64,000 bases of DNA from NCBI RefSeq assembly GCF_050410795.1, contig NZ_CP191258.1, positions 62,001 through 126,000 of the forward strand, read 5' to 3'. Below are positions 26,369 through 34,552 of this stretch, one piece after another. Source of the stretch: Fontivita pretiosa. Lineage in GTDB: Bacteria > Planctomycetota > Phycisphaerae > Tepidisphaerales > Tepidisphaeraceae. Position numbers and translations under genes: made by a program. The stretch's first letter is position 1, and each line of letters starts with the position of its first letter. The notes under the pieces were generated by a model, which had not been told where the DNA came from, ran no database searches, and saw only the letters and a program-made list of their open reading frames with translations.

Positions 26369-26452
26369 CAGCTCAGCACTCCAGTCCAGCTCAAAATCCG
26401 TTGCCTCGGACGCGCCACCGTTGGCCGCGCCTCCGGGACGATTATAGTGCAA

Positions 26453-27739
26453 TCAGGCCGTTGTTGCGACCTTGCGGCCGGCGGGACGCGAGGCCGGCGG
26501 CAACACCCCGCCGTTCTGCTGCTTCAACAACGCATCGAACTCCGTGATCTTCGGATCAATCACGACCGGATATGGCAGCTCATCGGCCACCACTTCCTGC
26601 GTCTTCAGCCCGTTGCCGGTAATGCTGACCACAATCGACTCGTCGCGGGGAATGCGACCCTGCTCCAGCAGCTTGATCGTCGCGGCCAGTGTCGTACCGC
26701 CGGCCGGTTCGGTCCAGATCCCTTCGGTGCGCGCCAGGAGCTTGATCGCATCGACAATTTCACGATCCGTGGCGCTCTCGCCCCAGCCACGCGATTCCTG
26801 CACCACCTTGTAGGCGTAATACCCGTCAGCCGGGTTGCCGATGGCGATGCTCTTGGCGATGGTGTTGGGTTTCTGCGGTTCGATGATGTCGCTGCCTTTG
26901 TGAATCGCCGTGACCACCGGGTTGCACCCCGCCGCCTGCGCTGAATAGATCTTCGGCTTATTGTCCGCCACCAGCCCCAGCTCGATCAGTTCCCGATACG
27001 CCTTGTAGACCTTAGGCAGGATGGTTCCCCCGGCCGTCGGGATGATCGTGTGCTGCGGCAGTTCCCAGCCCAGTTGTTCGGCGATCTCAAAGCCGTAGGT
27101 CTTGGCGCCCTCCGTGTAGTAAGGCCGCAGGTTCACGTTCACGATCGCCCAGCCATACTTGTCGGCGATTTCGGTGCACAGGCGGTTCACGTCGTCGTAG
27201 TTGCCGCGAATCCGCACCATCGTCGGCCCGAAGATCAGCGAACCCAGCACCTTTCCCTGCTCCAGATCATGCGGGATCATCACGAAGCAGCGGATGCCCG
27301 CCTGCGCCGCATGCGCCGCGGTGCTGTTGGCCAGGTTTCCCGTCGAAGCACACCCGACCGTGTCGAAGCCGAACTCCACGGCCTTGGAAATTGCCACCGC
27401 GACCACCCGCTCCTTGTACGAGTACGTCGGGTAGTTGCAGGAATCGTCCTTGATCCAGAGCTGCTTGCAGCCAAGCTCGCTGGCCAGGCGATCGGCACGC
27501 TTCAGCGGCGTGAAGCCGGAGTGAAATCCGCTTACCGGCTTGTCCACCGGAAGCAGGTCCTTGTACCGCCACAGGCTCTTGGGCCCGCGGGCGATCGACT
27601 CCCGCGTCACCTTTCCCTTCATCTTCGCGTAGTCGTATTCGACTTCGTAAGGTCCGAAACATGACTCGCACACGTGCACCGGCGCCACCGGCACGCGATG
27701 TCCGCATTCCTTGCACCGCAGGCCAAGAACGTAGCTCAT
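26453..27739 (-). CDS. Threonine-synthase-like PLP enzyme under SAM riboswitch control
   Basis: This is a fold-type-II PLP enzyme closest to threonine synthase. An N-terminal zinc-ribbon-like region carries Cys9, Cys12, Cys24 and Cys27. The PLP lysine is Lys109 in PTYSYKERV, where classical ThrC has SFKDR. The phosphate-binding turn is in CASTGNLANSTAAHA, and TAGGTILPK and EPAGGTTLA follow. The length is 428 aa. It would act on O-phosphohomoserine. Normal threonine synthases are not controlled by SAM, but this one sits behind a complete SAM-I riboswitch and is followed by a sulfur carrier and a NIL protein. I infer a replacement reaction giving homocysteine (or cysteine) with carrier thiocarboxylate as donor. 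Ordinary threonine synthase remains possible. Confidence 0.88.
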   Translation of the reverse strand: MSYVLGLRCKECGHRVPVAPVHVCESCFGPYEVEYDYAKMKGKVTRESIARGPKSLWRYKDLLPVDKPVSGFHSGFTPLKRADRLASELGCKQLWIKDDSCNYPTYSYKERVVAVAISKAVEFGFDTVGCASTGNLANSTAAHAAQAGIRCFVMIPHDLEQGKVLGSLIFGPTMVRIRGNYDDVNRLCTEIADKYGWAIVNVNLRPYYTEGAKTYGFEIAEQLGWELPQHTIIPTAGGTILPKVYKAYRELIELGLVADNKPKIYSAQAAGCNPVVTAIHKGSDIIEPQKPNTIAKSIAIGNPADGYYAYKVVQESRGWGESATDREIVDAIKLLARTEGIWTEPAGGTTLAATIKLLEQGRIPRDESIVVSITGNGLKTQEVVADELPYPVVIDPKITEFDALLKQQNGGVLPPASRPAGRKVATTA

Positions 27740-27830
27740 GATTCGTCAGCAGGCAGCATGCACGAAGCAGCGGACAGTAAAGCACACGTCTTCACTGCCT
27801 GCCGTCGGCTGCGTGCTGCCTGCTCTCCAA

Positions 27831-27864
27831 AACAGAAAAACCTCTTCCTGCGATAAGAAGAGGC
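27831..27864 (-). terminator. Intrinsic terminator of the SAM riboswitch
   Basis: On the minus strand a 7-bp stem (CCTCTTC 27863-27857 with GAAGAGG 27847-27841) is followed directly by TTTTT then CTGTTTT. The left arm and loop (27860-27852) are exactly complementary to the 3' strand of riboswitch helix P1 (27896-27888), so an alternative antiterminator can form. It sits about 90 bases before the ThrC-like start. Confidence 0.88.
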
Positions 27865-27887
27865 TTCGTGAACGTCTGATGCAGCTT

Positions 27888-28041
27888 CTTCTTATCTTCC
27901 CCACCGGATGACCATCATCCGACAGGCGGGAATTAGCACCACTGCGTCAGGGTCTTCTCAATCAAGCCAACAAGGCAAAACACCCTTCGCCGGTTGCTGT
28001 GGCTTCATCGGGCCCGGCCCTCTGCCACTCTCGATAAGAGA
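27888..28041 (-). ncRNA. SAM-I (S-box) riboswitch
   Basis: Read on the minus strand, this leader has the S-box consensus in order: P1 5' strand CTTATC, AGAGTGGCAGAGGGCC, GGGCCCGATGAAGCC, ACAGCAACC, GGTGCTAATTCC, and the closing GGGAAGATAAG that pairs back with P1. It binds S-adenosylmethionine. With SAM bound P1 forms and frees the downstream terminator; without SAM the P1 3' strand pairs with the terminator's left arm and transcription continues. The controlled genes are the ThrC-like, ThiS/MoaD-like and NIL genes, so the operon should be on when methionine/SAM is scarce. Confidence 0.95.
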
Positions 28042-28069
28042 TCCGTATTTACTTGTTCGGACGACGTGA

Positions 28070-28097
28070 ATTCTAGTTGCGGCCGCCGCGCTGTCAA
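28070..28097 (-). promoter_or_regulatory. Strong sigma70-type promoter for the SAM-riboswitch operon
   Basis: On the minus strand TTGACA (28097-28092), a 16-base spacer and TAGAAT (28075-28070) give 11 of 12 matches to the consensus. Transcription should start near 28063, about 22 bases before the riboswitch. Confidence 0.75.
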
Positions 28098-28124
28098 GTT
28101 GCACTGTCACGCCCGGCCATCACG

Positions 28125-28130
28125 TACAAT
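28125..28130 (+). promoter_or_regulatory. -10-like TACAAT box upstream of the GH42 gene
   Basis: TACAAT lies 32 bases before GTG 28163 and leaves a leader that holds a GGAG ribosome binding site. It is back to back with the SAM-operon promoter. No good -35 is visible. Confidence 0.35.
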
Positions 28131-28162
28131 GCTTTCCACACAGGAAAAGACGGAGCCGACAC

Positions 28163-30175
28163 GTGTTTGATCGATTCTATTACGGCGTCTGCTACTACCC
28201 CGAGGCGTGGGACCCGCGCAGGCATGAGTCGGATATCCAGCGCATCGCGCGGGCCGGATTCAACCTTGTCCGCATGGGCGAAGGCGCCTGGAGCTACTGG
28301 GAGCCACAGGAAGGCAGATACCAGTTCGAGCTTTTCGACCGTGTCATCGAGCTGTGCCGCCGGCACGGAATTCGTGTGATTCTGGGCACTCCCACCTACG
28401 CCGGCCCGGCCTGGATCGCCAACAAGTACCCCGAAGTACTGCGATGGAACTTTGAGCGCATCCCGATGAAGCATGGCAGCCGGCGTTTCTACAACTACAC
28501 CTCGCCAAAGTTCCTGGAGTTGTCCGACCGAATCTGCACCGCGCTGGCTGAACACTATAAAGACAACGACGCGGTGATCGGCTGGCAGCTCGACAACGAG
28601 TTCAACTGCCATATGGACGTCAGCTACGCCCCCAGCGATACGCTGGCGTTCCGCGCCTGGCTGAAAAGCAAATACCGCACGATCGAGCGGCTGAACCGGG
28701 CGTGGGGCACGAAGTTCTGGTCGCAGACCTACAGCGACTGGGACGAAATCGACCTGCCACATCCGACGGCGACGGTGCTGAACCCCACGCAGTTGCTCGA
28801 TGAATCGAGGTTCATCAGCGACACCGTCGTGTCATTTGCCCAGCGACAGGCCGCCATACTGCGCCGCTTCAACAGGCGATGGCTCATCACCCACAATGGC
28901 TTGTTCGGAAACATCGATGGCCCGGCGCTGGCGGCTAAGCTCGACTTCTTCTCCCACGATCAGTACCCGCTGTTCTACAACGACTGGCCGCAGTACGCGC
29001 TGGACCTGGTGCAGGCCCGCAGCCTGTCGTTTCCCTGGGCAATCCTGGAGCAGCAGTCGGGCCCCGGCGGGCAGATGCACTACCTGCACCGCACGCCCCG
29101 CCCCGGCGAAATCAGACTCTGGGCCTGGCAGAGCATCGCCCACGGCGCGCGACTGCTGAGCTATTTCCGCTGGCGGACCTGCCCGTATGCTCAGGAGCAG
29201 CATTGGCACGGACTGCTCGATCCGGACAACCGCGACAACCGACGATTGCAGGAGGCCACCACCGTCGGACGCGAGCTGCGCCGGTTGCCACCGGATCTTC
29301 TGGACGCTCCGGTCGTGCGATCCGTTGCACTGCTTCGCGACTTCGACAACGACATCAATGAGCGGCGCATCAACACCTATATCCAGGACGGCGCATGGGA
29401 ACTTGGGCGATGGCATGCGGCGCTGGCGAAAATGCACATCCCGGTGGACATCGTCTGGCCCACGTCGGATCTGAGCGGCTATCGCGTGCTGGTGGCGCCG
29501 CATCTGAAGATCCTTGACGCGGCGATCGTGAAGCGGATGTACGCTTTCGTCCGCGGCGGCGGGACGCTGATCCTGGGCGCGCAGAGCGGATCCAAGGATC
29601 GCAACGGCCATCTTGTGCAAAGGCCTCTGCCCGGCCTGCTGTGCACGCTGGCCAATGTCCAGATCGACGACTGGACCACGCTGCCGCAGAACCAGACGCG
29701 CACCGCGCGCATGGCCGACGGCGGGGCATCGATCGAGATGATCAGTTTTGTCGAGCGTCTGAGGCCCCTCAGCCGCTCGACGAAGGTTCTGGCGACATGG
29801 GTCACGGACGACGATCTGCTGCCGCCGGGCAGCGCCGCCATCACGCTTCATCGCATCGGCAGGGGCGCAGTGATCTACATCGGCGGATATCTGCCGACCC
29901 ACGCCATCAACGCCTTCGTGCGCGCCATGATCGATGATCTGTCAGTGTCTGCGACGATCGATGCTTCCGAGCAGGTCGAGGCCGTCGCCCGGCAGATGTC
30001 CAGCGGAACCGCGATCTTCCTGCTGAACCACGACCGCAGCAGCCAGCGCGTCGCGGGTCTGGCCGATGGAGCAATGGAGTTGCTCACAGGCCGGCGCGTG
30101 AGCGGCGGGCACCTGGTCCTGCCGCCGCGCGGAGTGGCGATCGTGGCGCCGCGTTCAGCTCGTGGCCGGCGATGA
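28163..30175 (+). CDS. GH42 family beta-galactosidase
   Basis: This is a retaining glycoside hydrolase of family 42 that would release beta-linked galactose from oligosaccharides. The TIM barrel starts YYGVCYYPEAWDPRRHESDI. The acid/base is Glu146 in WQLDNEFNCH and the nucleophile is Glu296 in WAILEQQSG. A trimerisation (Rossmann/flavodoxin-like) domain from about 385 (SVALLRDFDNDINERR) and a small beta-domain at the C-terminus complete the usual 670 aa. No signal peptide is evident, so it acts in the cytoplasm on imported sugars. The start is GTG 28163 with GGAG nine bases before it. It is divergent from the SAM-riboswitch operon and not part of an obvious sugar operon. Confidence 0.93.
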   Translation: MFDRFYYGVCYYPEAWDPRRHESDIQRIARAGFNLVRMGEGAWSYWEPQEGRYQFELFDRVIELCRRHGIRVILGTPTYAGPAWIANKYPEVLRWNFERIPMKHGSRRFYNYTSPKFLELSDRICTALAEHYKDNDAVIGWQLDNEFNCHMDVSYAPSDTLAFRAWLKSKYRTIERLNRAWGTKFWSQTYSDWDEIDLPHPTATVLNPTQLLDESRFISDTVVSFAQRQAAILRRFNRRWLITHNGLFGNIDGPALAAKLDFFSHDQYPLFYNDWPQYALDLVQARSLSFPWAILEQQSGPGGQMHYLHRTPRPGEIRLWAWQSIAHGARLLSYFRWRTCPYAQEQHWHGLLDPDNRDNRRLQEATTVGRELRRLPPDLLDAPVVRSVALLRDFDNDINERRINTYIQDGAWELGRWHAALAKMHIPVDIVWPTSDLSGYRVLVAPHLKILDAAIVKRMYAFVRGGGTLILGAQSGSKDRNGHLVQRPLPGLLCTLANVQIDDWTTLPQNQTRTARMADGGASIEMISFVERLRPLSRSTKVLATWVTDDDLLPPGSAAITLHRIGRGAVIYIGGYLPTHAINAFVRAMIDDLSVSATIDASEQVEAVARQMSSGTAIFLLNHDRSSQRVAGLADGAMELLTGRRVSGGHLVLPPRGVAIVAPRSARGRR

Positions 30176-30188
30176 ACCTCGATGCGGC

Positions 30189-30707
30189 TCAGCGCACGCC
30201 GCGCGCAATCAGTTCGAGTTGGGCGGCGGTCAGCAGCCAGTGCAGCACTGCCCGCCCCGGCCTGACTTCACCGGCGAACTCGAGCAGGCAGGCGCCGGCC
30301 TTGCCCAGCTTCACGGGCGAAAAGTTCCGTTCCGCGATCGCCAGACCCACCAGTTGGCTCAGGATCGGCTCGTGCCCGACCAGCGCGATCGAGCGCATCG
30401 CCGCCGGCTGGGAATTGAGCCAGTCGATGATCCGGACCGGATCCTGACCCGGCGCCAGGCACTGCACCTCCTGGATGTCCAGGTCCTGGTACTGCCGCGA
30501 CACGATCCGGGCCGTTTCCATGGCCCGCACGAATGGACTGCTGGCCAACAGGTCGATCCGCTCGACCATTTCCGCCAATGCCCTGGCGGTGCGACGGACT
30601 GCCTTGCGTCCTTCCTCGGTCAGCGGCCGCTTCTGGTCCGGCTCGCCGCTGCGGGCGAATATCTCCTGGTCCTCGGCTTCTCCATGACGAATGATCAGCA
30701 CGTTCAT
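30189..30707 (-). CDS. sixA: Phosphohistidine phosphatase SixA
   Basis: This is a small histidine-phosphatase-superfamily protein that removes phosphate from phosphohistidine, classically on HPt domains or PTS components. The catalytic His8 is in LIIRHGEAE (5-12); a second Arg is in SSPFVRAMETA and the second catalytic His in ALVGHEP. The length is 172 aa, slightly above E. coli SixA. AGGAG seven bases before ATG 30707 fixes the start; the longer frame is not conserved. It follows hslU by about 105 bases on the same strand. Confidence 0.9.
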   Translation of the reverse strand: MNVLIIRHGEAEDQEIFARSGEPDQKRPLTEEGRKAVRRTARALAEMVERIDLLASSPFVRAMETARIVSRQYQDLDIQEVQCLAPGQDPVRIIDWLNSQPAAMRSIALVGHEPILSQLVGLAIAERNFSPVKLGKAGACLLEFAGEVRPGRAVLHWLLTAAQLELIARGVR

Positions 30708-30812
30708 GGACTGCTCCTCTCTGATCCCTGCGGCACAGCGGCATGGTGACTTACCCGCATGCGCACAGCCCGTGCCGGCTGCCGCGGCGCCATTAGCGAC
30801 CGCGCCCACGGC

Positions 30813-32165
30813 TCACAGGATGAACCGGCTCAGGTCCTCGTCTTTGACGATATCCGCCAGCCGTTCGCGAACGTACTGGCCGGTGATCGTCACGTGCTTT
30901 TCCTTCATGTCCGGTGCGTCGAAGCTGATGATCTCAAAAACCCGCTCCATGATCGTATAGAGCCTTCGCGCGCCGATGTTCTGGGTGCGGCGATTGACGT
31001 CATAGGCGATCTGGGCCATCGCGTCGATCGCGTCATCGCTGAACTCCACCGTCAGCCCCTCGGTGCTCAGCAGCGCCGCCTGCTGTCGCGTCAGCGAATT
31101 CTTCGGCTCGCGCAGAATCCGCACGAAGTCCTCCCTGGTCAGGTCCTGAAGCTCCACGCGGATCGGAAACCGGCCCTGAAGCTCGGGCATCAGATCACTG
31201 GGCTTGCTCTGATGAAACGCGCCGGCGGCGATGAACAGAATGTGATCCGTCCTCACCGGACCGTAACGCGTCATCACCGTGCTGCCCTCGACGATCGGCA
31301 ACAGGTCGCGCTGCACGCCCTGGCGGCTGACGTCCGGGCCGTAGGCCTTGTCGGTTCCCGCGATCTTGTCGATCTCATCCAGGAAAATGATCCCCGACTG
31401 CTCGACCCGATCGATCGCTTCGGCGGTAATCTTCGACTTGTCGATCAGCTTCTCGGCCTCCTGCGAGAACAGGACCTTGCGCGCATCGCGCACGCTCATC
31501 CGCTTGGTCTCGCGTTTGGTCGGCAGCATCTTCTCGAACATGTTCTGAAACTCGATGTCCATCTCCAGCCCGGCCTGTCCGAGCACGCCGACAACCGTGC
31601 CGCGCTCCTCGATGGTCAGCTCGACGGTCCGATCCTCCAGCACGCCGGCGCGAAGCTGCTCGCGCAGTTTTTCCCGCGTGCGGGAGTGCTTTTTCTGTTC
31701 CGCGTCATCCTCCACATCCGACACGCCCGCTGAAGCGGGCAAGCCCCCGGGCATCGGCAGCAGCAGGTCCAGCAGGCGTTCCTCGACCTGCTTTTCGGCC
31801 TCGGGCTTGACCGTTTCGGTCATCTCCGCGCGGACCATGTTGATGGCGTAATCCAGCAGGTCGCGGATCATCGAATCCACATCGCGTCCGTGGTAGCCGA
31901 CCTCGGTGAACTTGGTCGCCTCGATCTTGATGAACGGCGCGCCGGTCAGCCCCGCCAGACGACGGGCGATCTCGGTCTTGCCCACGCCCGTCGGGCCGAT
32001 CATCAGGATGTTCTTGGGCCAGATATCCTGCCGGAGGTTTTCCGGAAGTTGCTGCCGACGCCAGCGGTTGCGAATCGCGATGGCCACGGCGCGCTTGGCC
32101 TGGTCCTGGCCAACGATGTACTTATCCAGCTCACAAACGATCTGTCTGGGTGTCAAATGACGCAT
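30813..32165 (-). CDS. hslU: HslU, ATPase subunit of the HslUV (ClpYQ) protease
   Basis: This is an AAA+ unfoldase that feeds substrates to the HslV peptidase. Walker A is GPTGVGKT (57-64), Walker B IIFLDEIDKI, the sensor/arginine region is in GRFPIRVEL, and the C-terminal tail EDLSRFIL is the HslV-activating peptide. The charged I-domain (about 135-230) is present. The pore loop reads GYHG rather than the common GYVG. The length is 450 aa from ATG 32165. A TAAGAT box ends eight bases before that ATG with no Shine-Dalgarno. hslV normally lies immediately upstream, but here the upstream neighbour is a divergent GGDEF/EAL gene, so hslV must be elsewhere. Confidence 0.96.
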   Translation of the reverse strand: MRHLTPRQIVCELDKYIVGQDQAKRAVAIAIRNRWRRQQLPENLRQDIWPKNILMIGPTGVGKTEIARRLAGLTGAPFIKIEATKFTEVGYHGRDVDSMIRDLLDYAINMVRAEMTETVKPEAEKQVEERLLDLLLPMPGGLPASAGVSDVEDDAEQKKHSRTREKLREQLRAGVLEDRTVELTIEERGTVVGVLGQAGLEMDIEFQNMFEKMLPTKRETKRMSVRDARKVLFSQEAEKLIDKSKITAEAIDRVEQSGIIFLDEIDKIAGTDKAYGPDVSRQGVQRDLLPIVEGSTVMTRYGPVRTDHILFIAAGAFHQSKPSDLMPELQGRFPIRVELQDLTREDFVRILREPKNSLTRQQAALLSTEGLTVEFSDDAIDAMAQIAYDVNRRTQNIGARRLYTIMERVFEIISFDAPDMKEKHVTITGQYVRERLADIVKDEDLSRFIL

Positions 32166-32173
32166 GGTTGAAC

Positions 32174-32179
32174 ATCTTA
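32174..32179 (-). promoter_or_regulatory. -10-like TAAGAT box before hslU
   Basis: On the minus strand TAAGAT is followed by eight bases and the hslU ATG. There is no ribosome binding site, consistent with a leaderless mRNA and with hslU being transcribed apart from hslV. Confidence 0.4.
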
Positions 32180-32308
32180 TCGCCCCTGCCCGCAAAATGG
32201 GGAACCGCTGAACATATCCAAGCTGCCGATCCGGCATGCGCTTCTAAATCTGATTGCCAATTCGCACGATGAGCAGCAGAGGCCGCCACACTGTTGCGGT
32301 GCTTTACA

Positions 32309-34507
32309 ATGGTCACGGACCTGATCCTGGCTGCGCGACTGGATTTTGCCGGCTTCGCCGCGATCACGCTGGCGGCGATGGCGCTGTCGCACTGGTGGAT
32401 CCGCCGCCGGTACGAGTCTGCGCGGCTGCCCGTCTGGACCTGGATCGTGTCCATGGTTCTGCTGGCGGCAAGCTATGCAGCCAGCGAGCTGGCCAGCAAG
32501 ATCGAGCACGATCGCCTGCGCGGCATGATCGAGGGGCTGGCGCCAACGTACGCCGAGGAACTGGCCCGCGCCGGACATGACAGGCTCTCGTTCGACACCC
32601 CGCCTGACGATCCGCTTTACCTTCAGTTGATCGAAATGCAAAAGCGCTGGCTGCGGAACAACCCGCGCGTGGCGGACATCTATACCGTGGCCAGGCGCGC
32701 CGACGGCGGGTACGCATTTTTGGTCGATTCGGAAACCGATTACGATGGCGACGGCCAATACCAGGGCCAGCGCGAGGCGCGCACCCCGATCGGCGAAAGC
32801 TTCGACGACGCCGACGAAAAGCTCGCCGCCGCCTTCGGCGGAAAGCCGACCTTCGACTGCGAACCGTTCACCGATCGCTGGGGAACCTGGGTGTGCTCGT
32901 ATTTCCCCATCCGCGATGCCAACGGGCAGGTCAGCGCCGTCCTCGGTGTGGACTACCACGCCCATGATTGGAACGCCGCCGTTCTGCGCGCACGCGCGAC
33001 CATTCTGGGTTTTGCCGGGCTGCTGATCGCGGTAATCCTCGGATCCTCCGTGAATCTGACCGTAGTGCGCCAGGAGTTGATCCGACGCACCGCCGTCGAA
33101 GAGGCGCTTCGCCAGAGCGAAGCCAACTTCCGCCAGCTTGCCCTTCATGATCGATTGACCGATCTGCCCAACCGGGCCCTGCTGCACGATCGGCTGAGCC
33201 AGGCGGTGCTGCGGGCGCAAAGGCACCCCGAATACAAGTTCGCCCTGATGTTCCTGGATCTGGACCGTTTCAAGCTGATCAACGACGGCCTGGGGCACGC
33301 CGCGGGCGATCTGCTGCTGCGAGCTGTCGCAGACCGCCTGCGCGCCGTCCTTCGCGACGGCGACACCATCGCCCGCGCCGAACTGCAACTCGGGTATGAT
33401 TCGGCCTGCTCGTTCGCGGCGCGTCTGGGCGGCGATGAGTTCGTCGTCCTGCTCGATTCCATCTCTGGCAACGAGGATGTCCAGATCGTTGCTTCGCGCA
33501 TCCTGCGGGCGCTGTCCGAGCCTTTTATGCTCAACGGACAGGCGATCCATCCGGGCGTGAGCATCGGCATCGCCCTGAGCGATCCTCGATACGATTCCGG
33601 CGAGCAGATGCTCCGCGACGCCGACACCGCGATGTACCACGCCAAGGCGCAGGGTCGCGGCCGGCACGCCATCTTCCATCCTGCCATGCACGCTCGGGTG
33701 CTCGAACGGCTTACGGCCGAAAACGACCTGCGCCAGGCGATTGCGCGTGGCCAGCTCAGCCTGGAGTTTCAGCCGATCATCTCTCTGACCGACCGCCGCC
33801 TGCGCGGGTTCGAAGCGCTGGCGAGGTGGAACCACCCGGTCCGCGGGCGCGTCTCCCCGGAACTGTTCATCCCCTTGGCCGAGGAAACCGGGCTGATCGT
33901 GCCCCTGGGACTGTGGGTCCTGGAACAGGCCTGCCAGATGCTGGCACAGTGGAAACAGCAGATGCCCCGGCATGCCGAATCGCTGACGATGAACATCAAC
34001 GTGTCGCGGCGGCAGTTCGAGTCGGCGGGACTCGTCGAGCAGATCGCCTCGGTGCTTCAACGGACAGCGCTGCCGCCGTCGGCACTGAAGATCGAGATCA
34101 CCGAGAGCCTGATTGCACACGATCCAGTGGCAACCGCGCGGGTGATGGCGCAGCTCAAGGCGATGGGCGTGGGCCTGGTGATCGACGACTTCGGCACCGG
34201 CTCGTCATCGCTGGGCAATCTGCACAGCTATCCGCTGGAGGGATTGAAGATCGATCGCTCGTTCATTTCCCACGCCTCACTTCGCCGGGACTACGCTGCG
34301 GTGATCAATTCGATCATCGATTTGGCGCGAAACCTGGGGATGACGGTGGTCGCCGAGGGGGTGGAGACGCGCGAGCAGTCGGCATTGCTCCAGGCGTTGG
34401 GATGCGAGCTGGCGCAGGGGTTTCTGTTTGCCCGTCCGCTGCCCGCCGCCGACGCCGCAGCCTTCATCGCCGCTCACGCCCTGCCCGCCGCCAATGCCGC
34501 CGCGTAG
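32309..34507 (+). CDS. Membrane GGDEF/EAL protein (c-di-GMP synthesis and/or degradation)
   Basis: This is a 732 aa signalling protein. Two hydrophobic helices (about 5-30 and 40-62) are followed by a probable extracytoplasmic sensor region (about 70-215, with DSETDYDGDGQYQG and SYFPIRDANGQVSAVLGVDYH, Cache-like), a third membrane helix (about 229-252), a GGDEF domain with intact RLGGDEF, and an EAL domain with GFEALARW, DDFGTGSSSLG and AEGVET. Both active-site signatures are intact, so either activity is possible. Before RLGGDEF there is an extra segment of about 15 residues (AELQLGYDSACSFA) that typical domains lack. The frame also opens at TTG 32294, but ATG 32309 is preferred. It is divergent from hslU. 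Confidence 0.93.
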   Translation: MVTDLILAARLDFAGFAAITLAAMALSHWWIRRRYESARLPVWTWIVSMVLLAASYAASELASKIEHDRLRGMIEGLAPTYAEELARAGHDRLSFDTPPDDPLYLQLIEMQKRWLRNNPRVADIYTVARRADGGYAFLVDSETDYDGDGQYQGQREARTPIGESFDDADEKLAAAFGGKPTFDCEPFTDRWGTWVCSYFPIRDANGQVSAVLGVDYHAHDWNAAVLRARATILGFAGLLIAVILGSSVNLTVVRQELIRRTAVEEALRQSEANFRQLALHDRLTDLPNRALLHDRLSQAVLRAQRHPEYKFALMFLDLDRFKLINDGLGHAAGDLLLRAVADRLRAVLRDGDTIARAELQLGYDSACSFAARLGGDEFVVLLDSISGNEDVQIVASRILRALSEPFMLNGQAIHPGVSIGIALSDPRYDSGEQMLRDADTAMYHAKAQGRGRHAIFHPAMHARVLERLTAENDLRQAIARGQLSLEFQPIISLTDRRLRGFEALARWNHPVRGRVSPELFIPLAEETGLIVPLGLWVLEQACQMLAQWKQQMPRHAESLTMNINVSRRQFESAGLVEQIASVLQRTALPPSALKIEITESLIAHDPVATARVMAQLKAMGVGLVIDDFGTGSSSLGNLHSYPLEGLKIDRSFISHASLRRDYAAVINSIIDLARNLGMTVVAEGVETREQSALLQALGCELAQGFLFARPLPAADAAAFIAAHALPAANAAA

Positions 34508-34552
34508 CGCGCCAGCACCCGCGTGTGAAGCGGCGGGCAACCGATCCCCGGC

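Noticed and set aside
26441..26446. Perfect TATAAT on the minus strand just after the ThrC-like stop codon
   Set aside because: There is no -35 at a suitable distance, and the start of the carrier gene is 73 bases away. It could be an internal promoter, but the evidence is too thin to list as a feature.
26453..27739. Plain housekeeping threonine synthase
   Set aside because: Not excluded, but SAM-riboswitch control and the sulfur-carrier/NIL neighbours make it the less likely reading. It is kept as the stated alternative.
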